Of a stretch of 64,000 nucleotides of DNA, positions 49,630 through 62,023 are shown one piece after another. Made by a program: the position numbers and the translations under genes. Source of the stretch: Zingiber officinale (taxonomy: Eukaryota > Streptophyta > Magnoliopsida > Zingiberales > Zingiberaceae); NCBI RefSeq assembly GCF_018446385.1, contig NC_056002.1, forward strand, positions 11,728,894-11,792,893. The letters run 5' to 3'. Each line of letters opens with the position of its first letter. Position 1 is the first letter of the stretch. Below the pieces are notes generated by a model that was given only the letters and a program-made list of their open reading frames with translations, had not been told where the DNA came from and searched no databases.

Positions 49630-49980
49630 TTTTTCCCCCTTTTGTTATTTTTTTCCTCTGTTTTTTTAAATGTTTTAAAATGGTGGCCTTTTTTCCCCTT
49701 TTTGTTATTTTTTTCCCTCCGTTTTTTTAAATGTTTTAAAATGGTGGGGAAAAAAGATCAATTCAATTCTCGCCCCTTCATTTTTTCATTTTTAAAATTG
49801 AACCATCCTTTTGTTATTTATTTTTTCCTCCGTTTTTTTTTTAAATGGAGGGAAAACAAAGGTCAATTCAATTCTTGGCATGCCCCTTTCATTTTTTTCA
49901 TTTTTAAAATTGAACCATCTTTTTGTTATTTATTTTTTTCCTTTTTTTATGTTTTAAAATTGAGCCATCTCTCAAAAAAA
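49620..49980 (+). repeat. Tandem repeats carrying copies of the tRNA-Pro 3' tail
   Basis: Downstream of the tRNA the pattern CCCCTTTTTGTTATTTTTTTCC-like, TTTTTTTAAATG and TTTTAAAATGGTGG repeats. Twice it is followed by TCAATTCAATTCT(C/T)G, and once by GCATGCCCC. That matches the tRNA end TTCAATTCTCGGAATGCCCC. A 161-codon open frame here is Phe/Lys low complexity and is not a gene. Confidence 0.7.
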
Positions 49981-50046
49981 AAAATCAATCGAACCAAACT
50001 TCTGTTTTCAAAAGTCCCCCTTGCCACTTTTCCTTATTCGCATAAA

Positions 50047-50089
<43 letters not shown>

Positions 50090-50888
50090 TATTATTATTT
50101 CATTTAATTCAAATATTCATCAAATAAATATTTTAAAAATGATATACAGAAAAAAAAAATCTAGGGATAGACACAAGGTGATGGGACCTATAATTTATGT
50201 GACTACCCCTAATATTGTTACTCTAAATATTAAAAGGTAAATATTAAAAAGTTATAACTTATCAAGATGGAATATAATTTTGTGATCTTTAACATTTTTC
50301 ATTTATAATTTCTTGTGTAGTAACTTAAAATTGAATCATTTTAAGTTAATAAATCTAATACTTTTATTCGTTCAATGTAATTTGGAGATGGTATGGGAAA
50401 TTATGTGACAAAAAAAGGACATATAATGTTTGGATGTGTTATTTGTTCACATGATGGTATGGGGAATTATTGACTTATAATGTCAAGCTCTAATAATATT
50501 AATTAAATTAAACTCTTTAATTAGTATATTAATATCATTAATTCCAAAATTACTTCAATATAAATTAGAATTGCACTCTTAAAATAATAGATATAAAATT
50601 ATTCAAGAGATTGAATAATCCATGGATACATGGTCATTATATATAAATCGATTATTCTCGGGGCTATGGTACCATAGTAGTATATTCAGATTATCATCTA
50701 AATATTTACGGTTTGATCCCCAGCTATAATGTATTTATAGAAACTTTTATGGGAAATACAATCAAAAGATGTTAATTCTTAGATTAATTGTCACACCACT
50801 TTTCGATTTATTCTGATGGTCAATAGAAAAATTCTATAGGACCGAACCAATTATCTCAGAAATAGTTAATTTAATATGATCGATAAAA

Positions 50889-50955
<67 letters not shown>

Positions 50956-51332
50956 AACAATCTCATTATTAACAATGAAGATAAATTATTTCAGTTAGAA
51001 TATAATAAACCACGCTAGTATAATTAAATATCCTAACTTTAATTTCTAATTAAGAATAAATTAAATTATTATACTTTAAATATTATCCTCCTTATATAAG
51101 GCTTTATATACAATATTTTAAAGTCATTAATAATCAAAGGATTTTTTATATTTATAAAGCATTTATAAGAAACATGCAAAGAATTATTATTAAAAATGTT
51201 CTCAAATAAAATTAGAACATTTCTTTATGATTATATATCCCAACAAAACTATCGAGTCTCATACACACTCACACACATAAAAAGATCTTTGCACTGTTAG
51301 TGTTCCTCCTCCGATCCACCTTCCTGACTAGA
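49981..51332. other. AT-rich spacer between the tRNA and the HAK gene 3' end
   Basis: Holds two long (TA)n tracts (about 50049-50086 and 50887-50952) and a SINE-like relic (50655-50870). No gene is seen. Confidence 0.6.
50655..50870 (+). mobile_element. Old SINE-like relic (copy 2)
   Basis: Starts CTCGGGGCTATGGTACCATA (A-box-like), then TACGGTTTGATCCCCAGC (B-box-like), ATAATGTATTTATAGAAAC, GGGAAATACAATC and a TTATTCTGATGGTCAA block. The order matches the relics at 28210 and 60271. Confidence 0.6.
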
Positions 51333-54300
51333 TCACAGAACATAAACCATCCCAACCTCGAGAAGAGATGCAGGAGGCACACGCAGAGAGACATCCGGTC
51401 CACGGCAATTCTTATGCAAGAAGCTGTAAGCAACATTGATGGCCAACTTCTTCACGACGGATGACCCTGACTTTGCTTGAACGTGAGAATGCCCCAGTAT
51501 AAATGCACACCCGGATTCGCGGGCGGTCAGTAGCTCCTCCAGCTCCTCCATCTCGGCCTCGGCCAAAGCTGAGTTACTCTTTTCCTCCAGGAGAAACCTG
51601 ACCTTCTTTCCCGCACTCGGACGAGCCAACTCTATTGTGTTCCTCGTGCCGGAGTGCTCAGATGCATTGCTCAACCGTAGGGTGCTGTGACCAGGATAGT
51701 GCATGCACATATTGCTTCCAATGACAGTAAGTTGATTCTCGAAACTGTTTTCTGACTTGATCGATGTTTCTGCACTGGATCGTGCTTTGAGTAGTATGAA
51801 GTCGGATAAACTTGCAATGAGCTGAGATTCAAAAGAGTCGACATCCTGGTGAACATCACGGTAGCCGTATCTAACAATACATCTGTAAGATCGATGACTG
51901 GGCGGTCCAACACGCCCGACAAGGAATCTCTCAGAAGAAGGCACAAATGGAACAGGAACAGATTTGACACAAACAAAGACCAGGATGTGATGGAATGCAG
52001 GGAGATTGGTGACAAAGCGTGAGAAGTTAGCCGGCACTCCAGATATGATATCGGTGAAAACAAGGCCAATGCCGGGAACACGCACGACGCCAAGTTTGTC
52101 ACCGAGTGCAAGGAACCAGTCCAAGGAGACCTTGTTATGTAGGTCGTACTCGTATTTCTTGATTGTGGCATAGTGCCAAACAAACATGACTGTCATGAGA
52201 AATAGAGCGAGTAGAATGGGAAGCCAGGCGCCCTCGAGAAACTTGATCAGTGAGGCAGAGAAATAGAGAATCTCAATGGAGCCAAAGAAGAGTAGAAATG
52301 CGAGAGCTACCAATGGAGGCTTCTGCCAGCAAAGAATCATAACTAGGGAAGTGAGGCATGTGGTCACCAGCATCACGGTGATGACCGCCAGTCCTGCATT
52401 ATGAGCAAACAGAAACACAAGTCACAATCACAGAGATCTAGCAAAAACTTATCTAGGATGATAATATAGTTAATTTACTGTATGTCGTTCGGCATGAGAA
52501 TGCAAAAGGATTTCAGGAATGCCCATCAAAGTGATGACAGAATAAAGGCAACCTACTGAAACAAGCAAAGGTTTCCAGCTTTTATAGGGACACGCCATAT
52601 TAATTAGAGCACAACCATCCTAATTGCATAGAACAATTGAATTGTCCAGACGTCATTAGAATCTGAATACCCTCAGAATATACATTTTAGGTACAGCTGA
52701 TCCCACATGCAAGAAATTCTCGTGAAAATGATGGAACAAATGCAATCACACCTCCGACACACTGAAATTAGCTTGTTGAGCCAATATGCTTTAGCGATAG
52801 GATGTGAATACTCTCAAAATATACATTTTAGATACAAATGGCCATATGTGCAATTCCATCACTATTACTATGAGTTTCTCAGACACCATTAGGTTATGAA
52901 TATACTCCAAATAAATATTATATATATTGTACGTGTAAATGATCTCTCACGCAAGATTTCATGTGAAAGTGATGTGACAAATTGATTTAAAAAGCAGTTC
53001 ATTAACCATTCGGTGTCATTCTGCCCCAAAAAATCTGATTCTGATATTAGTTTGTTGGGGCCAAAACAAGTTATCAAGGAACCATTACTATGTAAATATC
53101 CTCAAAATATAGATGCAATTGATCTCATATACAAGTTTACAAGTGAAAATCATGCAACAAGTAGATTTCAAGATCAGCTTGTAAACCATTTTTGTGAAAT
53201 TGGAAAGGTTGAATAGGAAAAAAAACTGAGGGCATGTTCAGATGAATTTGAAAAATAAGTGCACGTTCCAATAAAAATCGAAAACCTAGGGCATGTTTTG
53301 ATAATCCTAAAAAAAAGATTTTGTGCAATCGGAAAGGTAGAATGGGAAGAAAAAAAAAATGTGTTCTCATAAATTTGATAAACAAGTGTGTTCTGATAAA
53401 AATAGAAAACCTAGGGCATATTTTTTTGGTAAATTGCCATAAATTTACTGCAGGTTACCTTTTCAATTCATTGCCCTTAAGGATCAGTCGTGATAGTATG
53501 ACTACCAAGTTTTAGATGCACGATCACACAAAATATTGAACTCAGGGTTATATAAATACTTTGTTCAAGTATCTCAGAATGCAAATCAACCCAGGCATTT
53601 GCAGACTAAATTTAATCCAATATCAGTCAAGAGAAGGAATTCTTATAAACATATGGGTTCTATAAAAATAGACAGAGAATATAATTATATGCATACCAGA
53701 AGCATTTCCCATGTGCTTTATGTCTCTAAATCCAACAGCAACAACAATACAGAGGATCATAAGCATCCAATTGATCTCTGGTATGTAGATTTGTCCGTGA
53801 ATTTTTTCAGATGTGTGAATTACTTTGACTCTTGGAAAGCATCCAAGGGATTGACTTTGATTAATAATTGAAAATGTTCCACTAATAATTGCTTGGCTCC
53901 CCACTACTGAAGCTAGTATTGCTATCACCAGTACAGGCCATCTTATGCATTCTGCAGAACAAGCACAACAAAAATCTTATTCTCCATAAAATAAGAAAAA
54001 TCCAACGACAGAAAATGAAGTTGCATAATCACAAGAAATAATCACTTCAGTATGAACTAAGATTGTGAACCTGGAACTGATGCATAAAATCCAATTGGGT
54101 GGTGACTGGTGGAAGGGCTATGGTTCATTGACAAGAAAGCGGCTTGGCCCATGTATGCCAATATCAGTGAGGGATATACTAGGAAAGTAAAAGCAATCTA
54201 CAACAATAAAATTAAACATCAGTTTCATAACTGAAAGATGAAGAAAATTGATATCTAAAGGGATTTCAGACAAAAGAACCTGAATTGCAGTGTATGAGAA

Positions 54301-57300
54301 GTGGCCAAGATCTGCAAACATTGCCTCTGATCCTGTTATCAGCAATAATTTAGTCAATGTGCTGATAAATGGTAGAACTTCCATAATGTTTATTGGAAAT
54401 TGGAAAGTGGAACTATCAAAAAGCAGTCTATAAGACTGCATTTGCACCCAGATATGCAAATGCAATCATACATTGTTTTAGTTTTCAATTGGCTCACCAA
54501 GACCAAGCTAGTTTACTAATTCACTCATCTTGATATCTTACAAAAAGGCTAGGCATAAATAAGTATGACCAATATGTTTATTGGATTTTATGTCTGCCCA
54601 AACTGGGCCCATGTATGTTTGTTGCAATTTTTTCCTCAATTTGTGGATCTTTTAAATTGTACTATATCTTGTTGATTTTTTTTTTTGGTAATCCAGGTAT
54701 TTAGCTCTTCAAATCGACTAATACCGGAGGTGACCAGCCCCACGGAAGTTTTCTGCTGGCAGGTAAATCGAAAAGCACTCACAGAGTCCCATTCAACTGG
54801 CAAACATTCTTAGGTTTGTCGTCTCACTGGAGGAAAATTCTGCAGTGCACCGCAACTAAGATTCGAACCTTAGATGCTTGATTAACTACTTCGAGGGACT
54901 AACCATTGCACCATAGCCCCGGGGGCATTTTAAGCATGCACACCTCACTTTTTTGGGTTGATTTTGATGTTGATCATATTTACTTTCTAAATACAACTTG
55001 AGTCTATTGGCTAAAATATATCAATCTTATTGTCTTTCATAGTATATACTAACATTTGTGTTGGGTAATGATGGTACTATTTGGTATGATCTTTCAAGGA
55101 ACTTTCAATGGCTATAATTTATATCAACTATATGTATGACACACACACTTGCGCAATGGAATGTGTGATGATTGGATAAATGATAATCTTATTACCTATG
55201 TTGAGAAATATATTTCTAACAGTTGATAATGAAGCTATTATACAAAGGCTTCAAAATATGAAGACTCGATGTGGTGCTTTATGATTATAAGATTTTATAT
55301 GTTTTTTATTTTATTAATTATATTATATTGTTGCCTACACTGAACCAAGATCCTAGCTTCACCTCTATATGTGCTACCATGTATTGTCTAATGATAAGTA
55401 TTACAAATTTCAAACTCATTTGTTTTATTTTATTTTATTTTTTTTTGTGATAAGGGTACACAATTTATGGATTATCAAAATTTAATTAGGCTCCATAGGT
55501 TCCAATGTTAAATAATTTATTAATGGTCATCCAATATATATTTCGTTCACGTACAAACATATACTCTATGTTGTGATTTGTAAACCTTTTTAAAACCTAG
55601 AGAATAAAAGAACATTGTAGCTTCAATATTTTTCAGAATTTCTTACATTAGATTTTCTTAATTGATCCTAGGTGTTTCTTTCTTTTATCTCCTTTTGTGT
55701 ATCTTTCCATTTTTTTATTTTACAAGATCAACACTTAATGCTTACTAGAATAATATATTTAAAAAAATCAAAACATTTAAATAGTAGCTTATCTACAAAA
55801 GAACTACCATTTAAAAAATTACCTGTCATGCAAAGTAGAATGCCTCCCAAAGACATCCAGCCACCTTTTTTGGTCTTCTTCAAGAACTTAAACATGTAAT
55901 ATGGGGAAAGTGCTTGATATACAAGTGGGTTCCAGTGAAGAACATTGTATATTCCAAGTCCACTTAAACATAATAGCCAGGTCATAACAATTGGTGCGAA
56001 GAGGATTCCAACCCGATGAGTTCCAAAGTGTTGAAGTGCAAACAAACATACAAATATGAAGCATGTTATAGGAACCACAGCATCTGCACTTGCACAAAGC
56101 ACTGGAATCAAATTCTGATGCATAATGTATTTGATGTCTAAATACAAGATAAAAATTAAATGAAGTCTTCGCGTTCCCATTAGCTTGGATTACTCTGGTT
56201 GTTAACTGATTTGTCACTAAAAACTGTTATCAGACATGGTCTAAGAAACAAAAACTTGTGAAATAGAACTTGTTAGAAGAATCGCTCACTAGAGATCTTA
56301 ATTCAGGTCCATGACATATCAATACTAGTGCAGGTTTATAGGTTTGAAATATTAGTTTCTAAATTTTCTGTGATTTCAGTCCATGTGGTATTTAGCCATA
56401 GTGCTGCACTCAGATGAATACCTGGCAGAAAATAATGTTTTAGATAACTGTGATCATCCTAAAATTATGATTAGACAACCACACCCGTTATGTAAAATAT
56501 GATCAGGAACAACGAAAACTCTGAAGAAATAGCTAAACGAAATAGCCTTTTTTTTCATTATAAAATGACTTGTTACTGAAGGATAACTGCAGCCTGAAGC
56601 TAAGAGAGTTGTGTTCATGAATTCATTTAGCTTAGATTCAGCAACAAAAAGTCAGCACAGACAAAGCATGTCATAGATGGGAACAGTGTGCTCAGTGGTA
56701 ATGAACTTCCTGCATATCAGCAATCTGTTGATTATTTCAACAAAAGGTATAGATAAATTGCAGCAAAACTCAATTCAGTTATTTGGATAATATTATTGCA
56801 CACTTTCCCATCATAAAAAAAAACTAGTGAAAGAAGATAGAGATAGAAATGGGCTTCTCTAGAGCAAGAATATCTAACATGATTTGAATGGTAAGCTTAC
56901 ATTCATGGTGCTCCTTGGACATGGACAACTCAAGCCCTGAAACTGCAGAGAAAACTGGAGAAAAACGATACAATTAGCATAATTGCATGAGACTTTGCAT
57001 AGCATGTGATAGTGAATAAAATGATTCTGTCTCAGAGACCCAAATTATTGCTTATTCATTATGGATAAATAGTAATTTGTATAAATATCATGTTTACAAA
57101 ATGCATTTTGTATTCTGTTCTTTAATAGTGATGAATAACATAGAGGATAGATCACATTTATTAATTAAGTGTTGTTTGCCGTTAAGTAATTGAATAACAC
57201 ATCTATAAACTATTTATACTTAAGACACACATGTATCTTGAGTAATTTTTATGGTTATATTACTATAGAGCCAGCGGAAATCTTGCTACAAATAATATTT

Positions 57301-58200
57301 AGATCAACAAAGAGAAAAGCATTAGGATGCTATGCCAAAGATCCTAGTGGAGGATTAATGTATGTAGAAGGTGATTTATCCCTAGATTAAAGCAGGGCAT
57401 ATATTGAATTAAATTACCCGATATAGCAGGTGTTAGGATTCCATCTCCAATAACCATACATGTACCGAGCATTACAACAATCAGCAGGGCAACATGAAGT
57501 CTTTTGTTCTTCTCGAGCCAAACTTTGATTCTTGACCTGTTTTCTGTATCTTGAGGGCACTCATATTTGTACGTAGAGAGTTCTTCATCTGCAACCTGTT
57601 TATTAGGCAAAAGGCTGACATTGGCATGTCGACAAATCAAAGAGTACAAAGCAAAAGTACCCCCTGCATAATGATGAAGCAGATAATTAATACATATCAA
57701 ATTCGCTAACATGAAAGATATCTTAAAATTCACATAAACTTACCCTCGCCATTGTCATCGGCTCTAAGAACAATGAAGACATACTTAAAAAGGGGAACAA
57801 GTGTAAGAGTCCAGAATACAAAGGAGAGGACACCAAAAATTTCTTCGTTTGTTTCTGAGTGTTTGATATCCTCTGCAAATGTACTTCTGAAGACATATAG
57901 GGGAGATATACTCAAGTCTCCATAAACAACGCCCAAGCTCTGGTATGCTAAAACCAAGGTGGCTTTCCAAGAATTACCCTAAAAACAAAATAAATCTTTC
58001 AGCATGATAGTCAAAGTTCAAAGAGGAAACAGTGTAGTGTATTTCACTAAAATTTGTCATGTCCACTTGTAAATTGCAGCCTTGTAACAAATTAATAGGA
58101 TCAGAAGAAATATGAAAAATGATCACAAACAATGCAGCCTTATCAGATCACAAATCTAGACCTTCAGAGATTTTGGAAACCCTCCAGTCTCTGGATCCAT
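51333..58200 (-). CDS. HAK: HAK/KUP/KT potassium transporter
   Basis: Plasma-membrane or tonoplast K+ transporter of the KUP/HAK/KT family. Nine exons: 58200-58162, 57978-57744, 57663-57418, 56954-56901, 56083-55823, 54332-54280, 54197-54071, 53951-53697, 52393-51333. They join to 776 residues, normal for the family. Exon 1 encodes only [13 protein letters not shown], matching the MDLESG-type start of clade II members. Next come the filter motif [13 protein letters not shown] and the blocks [86 protein letters not shown], about a dozen membrane helices, and a soluble tail ending [10 protein letters not shown]. The filter motif has Ile where relatives usually have Thr (57907-57909). All frames stay open. 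Confidence 0.95.
52680..53190. repeat. Degenerate repeats in HAK intron 8
   Basis: Blocks of the type 'ATAC(T/C)CTCA(A/G)AATATA(C/G)AT', 'GTGAAAATGATG' and 'TTAG(C/T)TTGTTG(A/G)G(G/C)C' recur three times over about 500 bases with heavy divergence. It may be an ancient local duplication. Confidence 0.5.
53190..53425. repeat. Tandem duplication of about 129 bp in HAK intron 8
   Basis: Both copies contain GGAAAGGT(T/A)GAAT, a GGAAAAAA- or GGAAGAAA-like run, ATTTGA(A/T)AAA, (A/C)AAGTG and GAAAACCTAGGGCAT. Copy starts are near 53201 and 53330. Confidence 0.75.
54676..54925 (-). mobile_element. tRNA-derived SINE in HAK intron 5
   Basis: On the minus strand it starts GCCCCGGGGCTATGGTGCAA, with A box ATGGTGCAATGGTTAG and B box AAGGTTCGAATCT. 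The body includes CCTCCAGTGAGACG and GGGGCTGGTCACCTCCGG, and it ends in an A run (54677-54687 as T on the plus strand). No clear target-site duplication was found. Confidence 0.75.
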
Positions 58201-60078
58201 TTCTCCACCCAAAGCAACTCCTACACAAGCAATACCCTGTTGGTTGCTACTTTCACAGGCTGCTTAAGAGAATACTACTCTCCCACAGGGCCCTCAGCTG
58301 AGAAACAAGAAGTTTCAGAAGACTGTTTTGAAAGCAAAGACGTCCATCTATAAATCAATTGCTTATCCTCTCATATACCTGCGCTTGAAGGTCAATTTCC
58401 TCCAAAATTGGCACTTCAAGATTCCTCTGTTCTTAAACATATGGCAAAGAAAATCCATTCTAACCTGCAATTTAATTAAAAGCAAAAAAAAAAAAAATTA
58501 ATGTAGATAGAAATGAAGATCACGCACACAATTCAAAGTGTGCTTTTTGACATGCCCAACCTAGACTCTATCATCTCCACGTTAAGATTATCATCAAGCA
58601 AGTGGATTTACAGTTAAAAAAGGGAAGTATGGCCAAAAAGAGGGATAACGAGTAAAAGACACTGGAACCATGATAATACCGCGAAGAAGGGCAAAAGCAC
58701 AGGGAGCAAAGTGTTCAATCTACCGGGCACCCCAGTCAAGCACGACCACCACCTAGAACTGGTAGCATTAATGAGCTAACTTAGAAACAAGAATTTCACC
58801 GCAAACCTACTTTTTCCATCAGCAAAATTCGTCTTAAATTCAACTTATAGAGCCAGTTTCATCCTCTTCACAGATGACTCTCTGCCAAACTCGAACACGA
58901 TGAAATTAAGAAATGTGGTAGGACAAATGGAAAGATGCCTTTTTTACAACATTTTTTACTCGGAAACAATGCAATGAATGCGATAAGGGAAGCACAAACC
59001 GCCATGTGGCTGGAAAAGGTCGGATTGGAGAAGTCAGTGTGGGCCAAACCATGTGGAGCACTGCTGCCTAAGTGCTGAGCTGATAGCGATCTTTACCCGT
59101 CACGCTTACCGCTCAGAAACCGACCAAACCCTAATCCTCGAAATCATCAACTTTTCCCCCCTTTTCCTAGTGCTTTCCCCTCACTTTTGTCTCCATGCCT
59201 ACCGCAACGCATCCCGCAATGGCCAGTACACTCCAGATCTCACAGATGGAGACTTTACCACTGCATTGACGAAAGCAAAGCTGGTATCTTTGAGCTTGAT
59301 TTGAACCCCCATTATGATATCTAATGCGACAACTGACAAGTTCCAAATCAAAGCTTGAGTTCTATGGATCTCCTTTTAGTAAATGCAAATCATCCATTCC
59401 TCCAAGGCCGGCATTGCCCATTCGCCGTGGGATCGACCGACCTCCAGAAGGAGCTCCAACGCGTTTAGCTCAAACTCTGGAGCATCCATTGCCGTCTTAA
59501 GAACATGCTCATTTTTAAATACCTCCGAAAATTTAATACATATCTAAATTACCTACTAAAGTTTTGGCGAATATCAAAATACTCCTGAAGTTTCATTTAT
59601 TATCAAAATATTTCTTTTATCTTAACAAACTATACTGATATTTTTGACAATGAAAAAACTTTAGGAGAATTTTAAAAGTATATATTTAAAACATTAAAAG
59701 TATTTTATATTTCATGGCTATTCTTTAAAATATCCATTAAAATATTAAATGCAACATTTTAAAGGAGCTCTATGTAAAAAAATACATATGTATCTCATCT
59801 AAAAATTTAAAAATCATATATTTACCATTATAAAACATTCGTATAGAATTTTATATAGAGAGGTGATATCCAATCTAATTCTTAGTGTGCAACGACATCC
59901 GTGATTTATTGAAAAATTAAGATATTCGGTTTAATTCTGAGCACCTAACTCGAACATTCAACTCATTTTCAAACGTCCTGATTCACTCATATGAATTCTA
60001 AGCACCTAACTTATTTTCAAACACTCAACTCATTTTTGAACATCCTGATACACTCAATTACGCATGAAGAATCAAGCA

Positions 60079-60079
<1 letters not shown>

Positions 60080-60153
<74 letters not shown>
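60080..60153. repeat. (TA)n microsatellite
   Basis: About 74 bases of uninterrupted alternating AT. Confidence 0.9.
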
Positions 60154-60158
<5 letters not shown>

Positions 60159-60270
60159 AATTTTCTAATTTTAATATTTATAAAATAAATTTTTTATAAT
60201 AGCATCTAGGACAATATACAACATAATTTGATAACCTATATAGTACAATTCAGTGGCATCTATAAGATTG

Positions 60271-60420
60271 CTCCTCGGTGTAGTAGTGGAGGTGGTTTCT
60301 AAGTATTTATGATTTGATTCTCAACTCGATGCACTGTAAGAATTTTATGAGAAATCTAAGACATTAATTACTAAATCGTTCCAAATTTCTCCTAGTGGAA
60401 CCGTCACCATCAAAATTAGT
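60271..60420 (+). mobile_element. Old SINE-like relic (copy 3)
   Basis: CTCCTCGGTGTAGTAGTGGA, then TATGATTTGATTCTCAACTC (B-box-like), ATGCACTGTAAGAATTTTAT, GAGAAATCTAAG. It is the most diverged of the three relics, and its boundaries are soft. Confidence 0.4.
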
Positions 60421-62023
60421 TTGTTTGAATTAAAAACTGAGAAAATATCTACTCAATGTGTGATTGCAATAAGTAATGTTATTGCATCTTATAACTATGG
60501 ATGATAATTTTTTCTATGAGTTCAAGGCGCTATGGGGAAATCCAAAATAGGACTCATAGTTGAATAAGAACCGATATTAAAATGTTATCTCTATTTTTAA
60601 ATCCACCCGATAATAATAATATATTGGATTTGATCTTTTTTTTATATAAATCATAGATTATTAATATCATTATATATGTATTATTTAATTAATATTAGTA
60701 TTTATATGTAATTAAATTCTTGTATTAATATTTTTTTGAAAGAAATTAAAATTTGAAAATATTTTTGTGCACATTTAAATCGGAGATAAAGATTTCCTGA
60801 TTAGATAGAACTGAGAATGGAGACGGGGATGAAAGCGGATGGAGATATAATTCGAGAATAGAGATGGAGATCCCATCGCTGTGTCCCGTCTCATCCCATC
60901 CCGTCTCATTATCATCTCTACTTATAACTACTCACTTATAACCTATTACTCCATTCGAGAGGTTCAAGTAGAGTTGAACAATAAGTATCATACATTCATA
61001 CTAGACGAGAAGGAGGAGATCGAAAAAAAGAAGTTGAAGAAAAATAAGATGTTTAGCCCTTTTGTGTTTATTTATCGACATAAGTTTTCATTCAGAATTC
61101 AGATCATCTGCCACCTTCGACAGTCAACACTAATGCCACCTTCTACAATAATCAAAGATATGGATGACACCATGGACAGCTGAAAACTTTGACTCAAACA
61201 ACACACACAAGCCGCTTCTTCCTCTCCCTCCCTTTCTTCCTTCCCCAGATGAACTCCCCCCCTATCTCCATTTTTTTTATTCCTTCTCAATAATTGCCAG
61301 CAGCAAATCCCCAAAGTCGATGATTAACTGATCTAAAATAATAGATATTTTTAAATATAAAAAATAAATTTCCAAAATATCAAATAATTCAATTTAACTA
61401 AACTTTTATTCACCCCTGCCCCTATTGTATTCTGCATAATTAAATTCTATTTAACTTTTAACAAACACAAAAACTAATGAAAAATACAAATCCACAAACA
61501 ACAATTTTATAAATTTCCTTATCAACCTCCAGAGAGACAATCGACGTTTATTCTACCACAAATCTTTTTTACACCAAAAACAATCTGAATTTTGAATTCT
61601 AAGTAATCACTAGTTAACTTGCATAATTATGAAAAATTTAAAGCACAGGTTTAGGATGCTTGTCTAAGTGAATGTTCAAAGGGTAGTCAACTCATTGAGA
61701 GTTTAGAGAAACAATAAAATGGATTTTAAACCACAGAAATATAACACAAACTTTAAACAGGCCATCTTACATCAAACACAAAACCTTGCTTGAAGTAGGA
61801 ACAACAGATCAAACCAGTGCCCGACGTGCATAAAATAGAACACTGTTAAAGGGAGAAAGAAAACTACTGATACATGTGCTCCAGACGATGATATACATAT
61901 TGCCTCGAAAATTCTAAGATGCATGCTTGGGTGAAGAGAGTTACAACTTCACTGAACAGCCAGAAGGGGAATGCATTCTTTTTTAGAGAAGTCATCTGTT
62001 GTTGCAAACACAAAGAAACATGT

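Larger units (their letters stand above)
58201..62023. other. Region between the HAK start and the VAL-like 3' end
   Basis: The first kilobase is HAK leader and promoter; a CCTCCAAAATTGG/CAAATTG segment near 58400 could include a leader exon. Further right lie a (TA)n tract (60080-60153) and a SINE-like relic (60271-60420). No additional gene is supported. Confidence 0.5.

Noticed and set aside
49642-50127. 161-codon open frame after the tRNA
   Set aside because: Phe/Lys low complexity produced by T-rich tandem repeats and a TA microsatellite.
58382-58460. Alternative first exon for HAK starting MDFLCHMFKN
   Set aside because: Its donor leaves two extra bases and would break the frame with exon 2. 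The 58162-58200 exon joins in frame and matches the family start.
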